From Chitinophagaceae bacterium (GTDB taxonomy: Bacteria; Bacteroidota; Bacteroidia; Chitinophagales; Chitinophagaceae): a DNA stretch of 7,597 nucleotides. Every line of letters starts with the position of its first letter. Within the stretch, counting starts at the first letter, position 1. Made by a program: the position numbers and the translations under genes. The notes under the pieces are model-generated. The model ran no database searches. It saw only the letters and a list, made by a program, of their open reading frames with translations, and was not told the DNA's origin. Location of the stretch: contig JAJTCI010000115.1 in NCBI GenBank assembly GCA_021323155.1, positions 1 to 7,597 of the forward strand, written 5' to 3'. Positions 1-6,190 of this stretch are shown here, piece by piece.

Positions 1-15
1 TTTTGTCTTAATGTG

Positions 16-38
16 GTTAGTCGCTAGAAGCGGCTGAC
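16..38 (+). other. Short stem-loop in the left-edge spacer
   Basis: Bases 16-24 (GTTAGTCGC) can pair with 30-38 (GCGGCTGAC) around a five-base loop, giving nine pairs of which two are G-U when read as plus-strand RNA. No T-run follows, so it is not a convincing intrinsic terminator. It could be the 3' end structure of a transcript entering from the left, or chance. The function is unknown. Confidence 0.25.
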
Positions 39-59
39 TGATGGTAAAAACAAATTGTG

Positions 60-90
60 CAAATGTAATATGGGCTGGCAATTCAACAGA
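60..90 (-). promoter_or_regulatory. Possible leftward Bacteroidetes-type promoter
   Basis: Read on the minus strand, 67 to 60 is TACATTTG, a full match to the Bacteroidetes -7 consensus TAnnTTTG. Nineteen bases upstream of it (90 to 87) is TCTG, three of four bases of the -33 element TTTG. It would drive a gene lying beyond the left edge of the window; no start codon for such a gene is visible here. Such short motifs occur by chance, so this remains tentative. Confidence 0.35.
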
Positions 91-108
91 AGTTATTTTA
101 GTGAAAGA

Positions 109-138
109 TTTGCCTGGGTACCCGGGTTTCTATCTTAA
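109..138 (+). promoter_or_regulatory. Possible promoter of the M23 peptidase / bcp pair
   Basis: TTTG at 109-112 is followed after 18 bases by TATCTTAA at 131-138, which matches TAnnTTTG at six of eight places, all but the last two bases. The spacing fits the Bacteroidetes -33/-7 arrangement. Transcription would begin only a few bases before the ATG at 148, so the leader would be very short; no Shine-Dalgarno sequence is present. Confidence 0.35.
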
Positions 139-147
139 TTGCAACTA

Positions 148-1886
148 ATGAACCTTCGTTTTCACTTAACTCTTTTATTGGGGTTGACCCTGCAGATCGC
201 TGCCGCCCAATACCCAAAAGGATATTTCCGGAACCCGCTCGGCATACCGATGCAACTGGCGTCGAACTTTGGCGAGATCCGGACCGATCATTACCACATG
301 GGCTTGGACATCCGGACCAACCAGCGGGAAAATCTGCCTACGCCGCTGCCGGGGGCTATATCAGCAGGGTCACCATTACCGAAGGCGGATTTGGCCGGTG
401 CATTTACATCACCCACCCAAATGGCTATACCACATTGTACGCGCACCTGAACGATTTCGCCGACCGGCTGAACCAGTGGGTCAAAGACAAACAGTACCAG
501 GATGAGCAATGGGAACATGACATCCACTTTTCTAAAGACCAGTTCCCTGTAGTCAAAGGCCAGTTTATCGCCTATAGCGGCAACACAGGCGCGTCCCAGG
601 GTCCGCATCTTCATTTTGAAATAAGGAATACGCAAACAGATAAGAATATCAATCCCCTGTTTTTCGGTTTTGGCGTGCGGGACAATATCGCACCACCCGT
701 GTACAGGCTGTATATGTACGACAGGAACTACAGCACTTATTCCGCTGCTCCCTCAGAGATAAAGATCAAGGGCACAAAAGGACGATATAGCGCACGGGAT
801 ACCTTGGTCCGCAGTGGTTCTGGTAAGATCAGCTTTGGTATCAGCGCCGAAGACATTGTAAATGGTTCCACCTTTCGTTTCGGGATCTACAGTGCCGAGT
901 TATGGCTCGACAGCATACGTTATTATGGTTTCAAATTGGACGAACTGCATTACGCTGAGCGGCGTTATATGAATGCCTCCATCGATTATGTAAAGAAGAT
1001 CCGTGATAACAGGACGATCCAGCATCTGTCACGGCTACCCGGTAACCGCCTGGACATTTTCGAGGGTACGAATAACGGTGTTGTTGAATTAACCGATACG
1101 TTACCGCACCGCTTATTGATCCTTGTAAGGGACGTGGCGGGGAATGAAAGCAGGTTGCAGTTTAAACTACAATGGAAGCCTGCGCTGCAGAAAGACCTGT
1201 TGTTCACCCAGCACACTGTTACCCTGGAACCGAATAAAGTAGGCCGGGTTGATGCGGGCGGCATTGCCATCGATTTTTCGGATAACACATTTTACGACAC
1301 GGTTCGGTTTGTATACAGCAGCCGCGTTGCCGGTGGTGGCGTAGCACTTATTCACCAGTTTCACAATACCACCATTCCAGTGCACGAAAATTTCCAGGTG
1401 ACAGTTATTCCCGGAGCCCCGATCGATACCGCGAAAGCAGTGATGGTGTTCACGGGGTACCGGTCAAGAGAAGTGATCAAACCGGTTGTAACTGATGGGA
1501 TGAAATTTAGTACCAACCTGGACGGGCTTGGATCTATCACCATGCTAACCGATAGCGAGCCCCCTGTCATTCAAACGTATAAATGGAACAGCGGGTCGAC
1601 ATTTGCAAGGACCGGTTCCATTAGAATCGCGGTCAGTGATAATGTGGGCGGAATTACGGTCTTCCGAGCAGAACTTGATGGCAAATGGCTGAGGTTCTCG
1701 AAAAGCGGGAACGTCTTTACCTACAAAATAGACGAACATTGTGGTCTTGGGAATCACGAACTCAAGATCACCGTTAAGGATACAGCAGGTAACGAAACAA
1801 CGAAAACCTTTAGCTTAGAAGTCAAGGAAAAGCTACCGGTAAAAAAGAAAACAGTAAAGAAAAGAACTACAAAGAAGAAACGGTAA
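148..1886 (+). pseudogene. Secreted M23 family metallopeptidase (LytM/peptidoglycan endopeptidase type), frameshifted
   Basis: The gene encodes an exported zinc endopeptidase of the M23 family, which typically cleaves peptide cross-links in peptidoglycan. Translation from ATG 148 gives a signal peptide (hydrophobic core, cleavage likely after the Ala-Ala-Ala near residue 20), then a conserved NFGEIRTDHYHMGLDIRT stretch carrying zinc ligands H50 and D54. The frame fails after NLP (codon 337-339) and, if unrepaired, ends at TGA 448-450. From TAC 339-341 the -1 frame continues the family sequence (YAAAGGYISR, then THPNGYTTLYAHL), reaches the zinc-binding PHLHFEIR motif at 603-626, and runs to TAA 1884-1886. 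The downstream part holds beta-rich, Ig-like regions and a strongly basic Lys/Arg tail (about 1840-1883). Relative to the family a valine codon also seems missing before the tyrosine, so a four-base deletion fits; a single missing base is the alternative. A repaired product would be about 580 residues. An upstream in-frame TTG at 139 is a less likely start. The frameshift may be a true mutation or a sequencing error. The stop overlaps the bcp start. Confidence 0.85.
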
Positions 1887-2371
1887 TGGCAACTCATTTA
1901 AAAGAAGGTGATAAAGCGCCGGCGTTCAACGGTATCGACCAGGATGGCAAAAAAGTTTCTTTGGCTGATTTCAAAGGGAGGAAACTGGTGCTGTTTTTTT
2001 ATCCGGAAGACGATACGCCTACCTGCACCATCCAGGCTTGTAACCTGCGGGATAATTATGCGCTTTTGAAGAAGGAAGGCTTTGAAGTGTTCGGTATTAG
2101 TCCGGATGACGAGTCCAGCCACCGGAAATTCAGGGAAAAATTCTCTCTTCCTTTCACCCTCATCGCGGATCCAAAACATTCGATCATAAACAAATATGGC
2201 GTCTGGGGTCCAAAACTCCTTTATGGCCGGCATTACGAAGGATTGCACCGCAACACCTTTGTGATCGATGAAAAAGGAATTATCCGGAAGATCTTCCTTA
2301 AACCCACCAATAAGAAGCACGCGGAACAGATCGTTAAAGCCTGGAGTGAATTAAAAACGGCTAATCGCTAA
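1886..2371 (+). CDS. bcp: Thioredoxin-dependent thiol peroxidase, Bcp/PrxQ type peroxiredoxin
   Basis: This 161-residue protein belongs to the AhpC/TSA thioredoxin-fold superfamily, Bcp/PrxQ branch, which reduces hydrogen peroxide and organic hydroperoxides in the cytoplasm using thioredoxin. The active-site segment FYPEDDTPTCTIQAC places the peroxidatic cysteine at C47, with T44 of the TxxC motif and a probable resolving cysteine at C52, five residues later, as in the two-cysteine PrxQ type. R122 in the HRNTFVID stretch is the expected arginine that supports the reactive thiolate. Length is close to the usual 150-160. The site has PTC where many proteobacterial members have PGC. The ATG at 1886 overlaps the TAA of the M23 gene (TAATG), which suggests translational coupling; no clear Shine-Dalgarno sequence is present. 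Because the upstream gene is frameshifted, that coupling may be impaired. The family assignment is secure. Confidence 0.96.
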   Translation: MATHLKEGDKAPAFNGIDQDGKKVSLADFKGRKLVLFFYPEDDTPTCTIQACNLRDNYALLKKEGFEVFGISPDDESSHRKFREKFSLPFTLIADPKHSIINKYGVWGPKLLYGRHYEGLHRNTFVIDEKGIIRKIFLKPTNKKHAEQIVKAWSELKTANR

Positions 2372-2445
2372 ACAATATACCCCTCCTGCCCTTTCAGATT
2401 AAGTGAAAAGTTAATGTGGGTGTTAGGGAGCCTGATTTCCGTCAG

Positions 2446-2482
2446 TTTCCCCCTGAAAACAACCACCTATTTTCGATCTTTG
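2446..2482 (+). promoter_or_regulatory. Possible korB promoter within the 2372-2572 spacer
   Basis: The 201-base spacer between bcp and korB contains two overlapping near-matches to TAnnTTTG: TATTTTCG at 2468-2475 and GATCTTTG at 2475-2482, each one base off. TTTC at 2446-2449 lies 18 bases before the first and could be its -33 element. Either would leave a leader of roughly 85-100 bases before the korB ATG. I saw no strong terminator for bcp and no short gene in the rest of this spacer. Confidence 0.35.
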
Positions 2483-2572
2483 TAAAAAGCGGGAAAGTGC
2501 CACGGTAATCAAGCGAAATCTAAGTAAATTCACTTCATTATCTGTTCTTCCCTGTTCTTAAACCGTTAAGTT

Positions 2573-3616
2573 ATGTCAACAGTAACAGCCCCCGTAAATG
2601 GAGCCCCGGCATTGACCGCAAAAGATTTCGCGACAGACCAGGAGGTGCGCTGGTGCCCGGGATGTGGTGATTATTCTATCCTTGCCCAGGTGCAGAAGGT
2701 GATGCCAACGCTGGGCATTCCAAAAGAGAATATCGTGATCGTTTCCGGTATCGGCTGTAGCAGCCGGTTTCCGTATTATATGAACACCTATGGTATGCAT
2801 TCGATCCATGGAAGAGCTACCGCGATCGCGAGTGGCTTGAAAGCCTCAAGACCTGAGCTGAGTGTGTGGGTGGTAACCGGTGACGGGGACAGCCTGAGCA
2901 TTGGCGGTAACCATACCATCCACCTGCTGAGAAGAAATTTCGACATCAATATTCTTCTGTTCAACAACCAGATCTACGGTTTGACGAAGGGGCAGTATTC
3001 ACCTACTTCCGAAGTTAAAAAGGTCACCAAGTCAACCCCTTTTGGAAGCATTGACCATCCTTTTAACCCCGCCGCACTTGCAATGGGCGCGGATGCCAGC
3101 TTCGTAGGCAGAACAATGGATCGTGACCCCAAACACCTGCAACAGATGCTGATACGTGCGCACCAACACAAAGGCGCATCCTTCCTGGAGATCTACCAGA
3201 ACTGCAACATCTTTAATGACGGAGCTTTCGAGATTTTTACCGAAAAAGGAAGCAAGCCCGAAGAAGTACTGTTCCTGGAGCAGGGAAAACCACTGGTATT
3301 TGGCGCAGGGCAGGACAAAGGGATCAGGCTGGACGGATTCAGACCTGTGGTGGTTAAACTGGGCGAAGGCGTGAGTACCGATGATCTATGGGTTCACGAT
3401 GAAAAAGATTTCTACAAAGCGCAAATACTTACCAGGATGTTTGATGATCCCAGGACGGAGAATCACCTGCCGCGACCTTTTGGCGTATTCTATGAAAACG
3501 ACAGGCCTTGTTATGAAGATTCAATGGGTCTTCAGATCGAAGAGGCCATCGCTGCAAAAGGAAAGGGCAACCTCGACAAACTGCTTCGCGGCAACGAGAT
3601 CTGGGAAATCATTTAA
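2573..3616 (+). CDS. korB: 2-oxoacid:ferredoxin oxidoreductase subunit beta (2-oxoglutarate ferredoxin oxidoreductase type)
   Basis: This 347-residue cytoplasmic protein is the thiamine-pyrophosphate-binding beta subunit of a 2-oxoacid:ferredoxin oxidoreductase. The enzyme oxidatively decarboxylates a 2-oxoacid, probably 2-oxoglutarate, to the acyl-CoA and passes electrons to ferredoxin. The WCPGCGD motif supplies C28 and C31; with C62 (GIGCSSR) and C211 (QNCN) these are the four cysteines expected to hold a [4Fe-4S] cluster. The cofactor-binding motif runs from GDGD at 103-106 to NNQIYGLTKGQ at 131-141, and HGRA at 79-82 is also typical. The C-terminal extension beyond about residue 225 is the bacterial long form. 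The ATG at 2573 begins a short variable leader and lacks a Shine-Dalgarno sequence. The alpha subunit gene, which commonly precedes korB, is absent: bcp is upstream and tadA is convergent downstream. Substrate specificity cannot be fixed from the beta subunit alone. Confidence 0.95.
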   Translation: MSTVTAPVNGAPALTAKDFATDQEVRWCPGCGDYSILAQVQKVMPTLGIPKENIVIVSGIGCSSRFPYYMNTYGMHSIHGRATAIASGLKASRPELSVWVVTGDGDSLSIGGNHTIHLLRRNFDINILLFNNQIYGLTKGQYSPTSEVKKVTKSTPFGSIDHPFNPAALAMGADASFVGRTMDRDPKHLQQMLIRAHQHKGASFLEIYQNCNIFNDGAFEIFTEKGSKPEEVLFLEQGKPLVFGAGQDKGIRLDGFRPVVVKLGEGVSTDDLWVHDEKDFYKAQILTRMFDDPRTENHLPRPFGVFYENDRPCYEDSMGLQIEEAIAAKGKGNLDKLLRGNEIWEII

Positions 3617-3641
3617 TTGACCGGCGAAATATCATAATAGG

Positions 3642-3665
3642 AATGGCTCCTTCGGAGCCATTTTT
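3642..3665 (+). terminator. Intrinsic terminator of korB, between convergent genes
   Basis: AATGGCTCC at 3642-3650 pairs perfectly with GGAGCCATT at 3654-3662 around a three-base loop, and the run of T reaches 3665. It begins 25 bases after the korB stop. The stem is palindromic and lies just past the tadA stop on the other strand, so it may also stop tadA transcripts, but the minus-strand sequence after it (CCTATTATG) is not a good T-tract, so the plus-strand role is the clearer one. Confidence 0.88.
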
Positions 3666-3667
3666 AT

Positions 3668-4111
3668 CTAACGCCTGTTGCGGAAAAAAGTTTTCATCAG
3701 CGCGGCACACTCTTCTTCTAATACGCCTTTCGTAACCGTAGTCTTGGGGTGAAAAGGCCATTTGTCACCCGTAATATGCTGGTACCCGTTCTTTTCGTCG
3801 GCACATCCATAAACAACACGGCCAAGCTTACCCCAATAAAGGGCGCCACAGCACATTAAACAGGGTTCGACAGTTACATACAGTGATGCTTCCGGTATAT
3901 ACTTACTGCCCAGATAATTAAAAGCTGAAGTAAGCGCGATCATCTCAGCGTGCGCGGTTGGATCATTCAGCCGTTCTACCTGGTTATGTGCCCGTGCGAT
4001 GACTTTGGTATTAAGTACAACGATTGCTCCTACGGGCACTTCGTCATCTTCAAAGGCATACTGCGCCTGCTGAAGTGCCAACTGCATAAAATATTCATCG
4101 TCGAGCACCAT
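3668..4111 (-). CDS. tadA: tRNA adenosine(34) deaminase TadA (CDA-fold nucleoside deaminase)
   Basis: This 147-residue cytoplasmic zinc enzyme of the cytidine/deoxycytidylate deaminase fold most likely converts adenosine 34 of the tRNA-Arg(ACG) anticodon to inosine. The signature is complete: PTAHAEMIAL gives zinc ligand H54 and the catalytic proton-shuttling E56, and VEPCLMCCGALYW gives zinc ligands C84 and C87. The N-terminal EVPVGAIVV and the AHNQVERLNDPTAHAE stretch are as expected for TadA, and the length is close to the usual 150-165. An additional C88 follows the PCxxC motif. The ATG at 4111-4109 leaves only 36 bases to the divergent acetyltransferase gene. The gene ends five bases from the korB terminator on the opposite strand. 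A guanine deaminase or a general nucleoside deaminase of the same fold is a less likely alternative. Confidence 0.93.
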   Translation of the reverse strand: MVLDDEYFMQLALQQAQYAFEDDEVPVGAIVVLNTKVIARAHNQVERLNDPTAHAEMIALTSAFNYLGSKYIPEASLYVTVEPCLMCCGALYWGKLGRVVYGCADEKNGYQHITGDKWPFHPKTTVTKGVLEEECAALMKTFFRNRR

Positions 4112-4147
4112 ACTTGACTAAATTAGAGAATTATTGCCCAATTGACC
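4112..4147. promoter_or_regulatory. Divergent 36-base spacer between tadA and the acetyltransferase
   Basis: Both genes begin at the edges of this AT-rich spacer, so any promoters must overlap each other or lie inside the opposite coding sequence. On the minus strand 4125 to 4118 reads TAATTTAG, one base from TAnnTTTG, but no well-placed -33 element is visible. No convincing promoter is seen on the plus strand and neither gene shows a Shine-Dalgarno sequence. Confidence 0.25.
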
Positions 4148-4663
4148 ATGAACATTACTGTAAAGGAAGCGACGCGGAAGGATGCAGAACTAATTGCCGA
4201 ACTCAGCCGCCGCACATTTTACGATGCCTTCGCAGCGGACAACACGGAGGAAGACATGAACAAATTCCTGGAGGAACAGTTCACAAAAAAGTTCCTGGTG
4301 GCGGAAGTAGGCGCGGAAGGAAACATTTTCCTATTGGCTTCGGTTGGTGACACGGTGGTGGGATACGCCAGGCTGCGTGATAAAACAAACGCCGGGTTAA
4401 AAGAGTCCCCCGCCTTGGAATTAGCAAGATTATACGCCGAAACAAAATGGATTGGGAAAGGAGCGGGTAAAGCATTGATGGAAGCATGCATCGAAATTGC
4501 GAAGCAAAAAGGCATGCGCGTCTTATGGCTGGGTGTCTGGGAGAAGAATCCGAAAGCCATCAATTTCTACCAGCGATTTGGGTTTGAAAAATTCTCAGAC
4601 GCTGACTTTCGCCTGGGGAATGATATCCAGAAAGACTGGCTGATGAAAAAAGTCCTGGATTAA
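4148..4663 (+). CDS. GNAT family N-acetyltransferase, PaiA-like
   Basis: This 171-residue cytoplasmic protein has the GNAT fold and transfers an acetyl group from acetyl-CoA to an amine. The acetyl-CoA pyrophosphate loop is KWIGKGAGKAL at about 100-110, preceded by the beta strand LELARLYA; LWLGVWEKNPKAINFYQRFGF at 126-146 is motif B with the probable catalytic Y141. The N-terminal LSRRTFYDAF segment, the LGVWEKN stretch, the length and the ending resemble Bacillus PaiA, which acetylates spermidine and spermine, as recalled from knowledge of that family. The substrate is therefore possibly a polyamine, but GNAT specificity is poorly predictable. The ATG at 4148 is preferred to the in-frame TTG at 4142. 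The stop TAA overlaps the ATG of the permease (TAATG), pointing to co-transcription and coupling. Confidence 0.9.
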   Translation: MNITVKEATRKDAELIAELSRRTFYDAFAADNTEEDMNKFLEEQFTKKFLVAEVGAEGNIFLLASVGDTVVGYARLRDKTNAGLKESPALELARLYAETKWIGKGAGKALMEACIEIAKQKGMRVLWLGVWEKNPKAINFYQRFGFEKFSDADFRLGNDIQKDWLMKKVLD

Positions 4664-6117
4664 TGGCCGAGTTAAAACGGACGATATCGCTCAACACAGC
4701 CATAGCGGTGGTTATCGGGGGGATCATCGGCTCCGGTATTTTCATGAAGCCTTCAGCAATGGCGCTGGAGTTGGGATCGCCTTTGCTACTGATCAGCGTA
4801 TGGGTGGTCGCCGGGGTTATTACATTATTCGGCGCACTAAGCAATGCAGAGATCGCCTCGATGTTCCCGGAAACCGGCGGCCAGTATATTTTCTTCCGGA
4901 AGATGTATGGTGGCTTCTTCGGTTTCCTGTACGGTTGGGCTGCCCTGGCAGTATTCAACACTGCGGGGAATGCATCGATCGCCTACGTCTGCGCAGAGTA
5001 CGCAAATTATTTCTTTCACCTTCCCAGGCTGGATCCGGCCAGTGAGCAATCGTTCCATATTTCATTGCCGGGTATTGGCAGGTTGTATATATTGGAAAAT
5101 ATCGGCGTAAAATCGCTAACGATCGGGCTCATCTTACTATTCACACTTGTTAACTACCGTAGCGTACGCTTTAGCGCATCTGTTCAACGGTGGCTTACCG
5201 CGCTCAAAGTGGCCGCCATCGGTATACTGATTTTTGGCCTGCTTTCATCTTCGAAAGGCTCCGCTGCAAACATGACCCACACTTCATTTACTCCCGAGGG
5301 GATGGCTTTACTGGGAGCCTATATGTCGGCAATCGGTGGGGCATTCTGGGCATATGACGGCTGGAACAACATTACTTTCATCGCAGGCGAGATACAAAGA
5401 CCCCGGGAAAATATCCCCAAAAGCCTTTTTACCGGTTTGCTCACCTGTATTCTTGTATACGCTACCCTGAACCTCGCTTTTATTTACATCCTGCCAATTG
5501 AAACGCTGGCCGCATCTTCTTTCGTTGCGAGCGATGCGGCAACCATTGTATGGGGTGTCACGGGCGGCACATTGATCACGATTATGGTCGTATTGTCTAC
5601 ATTGGGCACAACCAATTCAAACGTGCTCGCTACTGCACGGGTCACCTGCGCATGGAGCCGTGACAATAGATTGTTCAACGGCGCCGCAAAGGTCCACCGC
5701 GGCAACTTCACACCAGGAAATGCGCTATTGCTGAATGCCATTTGGAGTTGCATCCTTATTCTTAGTGGCTCATTCGATATGCTCACCAGCATGCTGGTTT
5801 TTGTGAGCTGGTTCTTTTACATGATGAGCGGGATTGGGCTCTTCGTGCTTCGGCGCAAGATGCCTGCTGAGAAAAGAGCTTATAAGGTCTGGGGTTACCC
5901 GTTGATACCTGCCATTTTTATCGTATTCGCTGCGGCTTTTCTCATCATCACTTTGTACACTGATATCACCGCCTATATTGGCGGCAGGTCCGATTTCATT
6001 AACTCTGTATTCGGAATATGCATAACACTTACCGGTATTCCGTTCTATTTCATCTCCAGGAAAAGAAAGTTACATATTGATTCATCCGCCGGGGAGCGCG
6101 GCAAGCAAGTAAATTAG
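4663..6117 (+). CDS. APC superfamily amino acid permease (LAT/SteT-like)
   Basis: This 484-residue inner-membrane transporter has about 12 hydrophobic helices (roughly 12-32, 41-63, 83-105, 150-166, 178-195, 214-235, 255-278, 297-318, 352-369, 374-396, 411-432, 446-465) and belongs to the amino acid-polyamine-organocation superfamily. The first helix carries the unwound substrate-binding motif GSGIF (23-27) and helix 6 the GGAFWAYDGWNN segment followed by GEIQRPRENIPKSL, a pattern typical of the L-type amino acid transporter branch that includes the Ser/Thr exchanger SteT. It likely moves neutral amino acids by exchange or symport; the exact substrate, including possible amines, cannot be read from the sequence. 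A basic hydrophilic tail (465-484) should face the cytoplasm. The ATG at 4663 overlaps the stop of the acetyltransferase and there is no Shine-Dalgarno sequence, so translation probably depends on the upstream gene. Confidence 0.93.
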   Translation: MAELKRTISLNTAIAVVIGGIIGSGIFMKPSAMALELGSPLLLISVWVVAGVITLFGALSNAEIASMFPETGGQYIFFRKMYGGFFGFLYGWAALAVFNTAGNASIAYVCAEYANYFFHLPRLDPASEQSFHISLPGIGRLYILENIGVKSLTIGLILLFTLVNYRSVRFSASVQRWLTALKVAAIGILIFGLLSSSKGSAANMTHTSFTPEGMALLGAYMSAIGGAFWAYDGWNNITFIAGEIQRPRENIPKSLFTGLLTCILVYATLNLAFIYILPIETLAASSFVASDAATIVWGVTGGTLITIMVVLSTLGTTNSNVLATARVTCAWSRDNRLFNGAAKVHRGNFTPGNALLLNAIWSCILILSGSFDMLTSMLVFVSWFFYMMSGIGLFVLRRKMPAEKRAYKVWGYPLIPAIFIVFAAAFLIITLYTDITAYIGGRSDFINSVFGICITLTGIPFYFISRKRKLHIDSSAGERGKQVN

Positions 6118-6190
6118 CGCGATCAGGAAACGACCAACGTACCACAATTGAACCGCAACAGGTCGGCGAAAAACGTTGTACTTTCAGATC

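Noticed and set aside
326..333. Programmed -1 frameshifting at GGGAAAAT in the M23 gene
   Set aside because: The run is not in the X XXY YYZ phase for the incoming frame, the family match (ENLP) continues past it, and no obvious stimulatory structure was recognised.
435..1886. Reading 435-1886 as a stand-alone protein starting at TTG
   Set aside because: It starts in the middle of the conserved M23 catalytic domain, lacks a signal peptide and the first zinc ligands, and the preceding frame carries exactly the missing part; it is the downstream half of a frameshifted gene.
2380..2460. Possible terminator hairpins after bcp
   Set aside because: Only short or bulged pairings (for example CTGA/TCAG at 2432-2445) without a T-tract were found.
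4219..4563. Long minus-strand open frame opposite the acetyltransferase, and similar antisense frames opposite the M23, bcp and aldehyde dehydrogenase genes
   Set aside because: They lie wholly inside clearly recognised genes, show no recognisable protein family, and have no independent start signals.
6179..6186. TACTTTCA as a promoter of the aldehyde dehydrogenase gene
   Set aside because: It differs from TAnnTTTG at the two last positions and no TTTG-like -33 element lies at the right distance.
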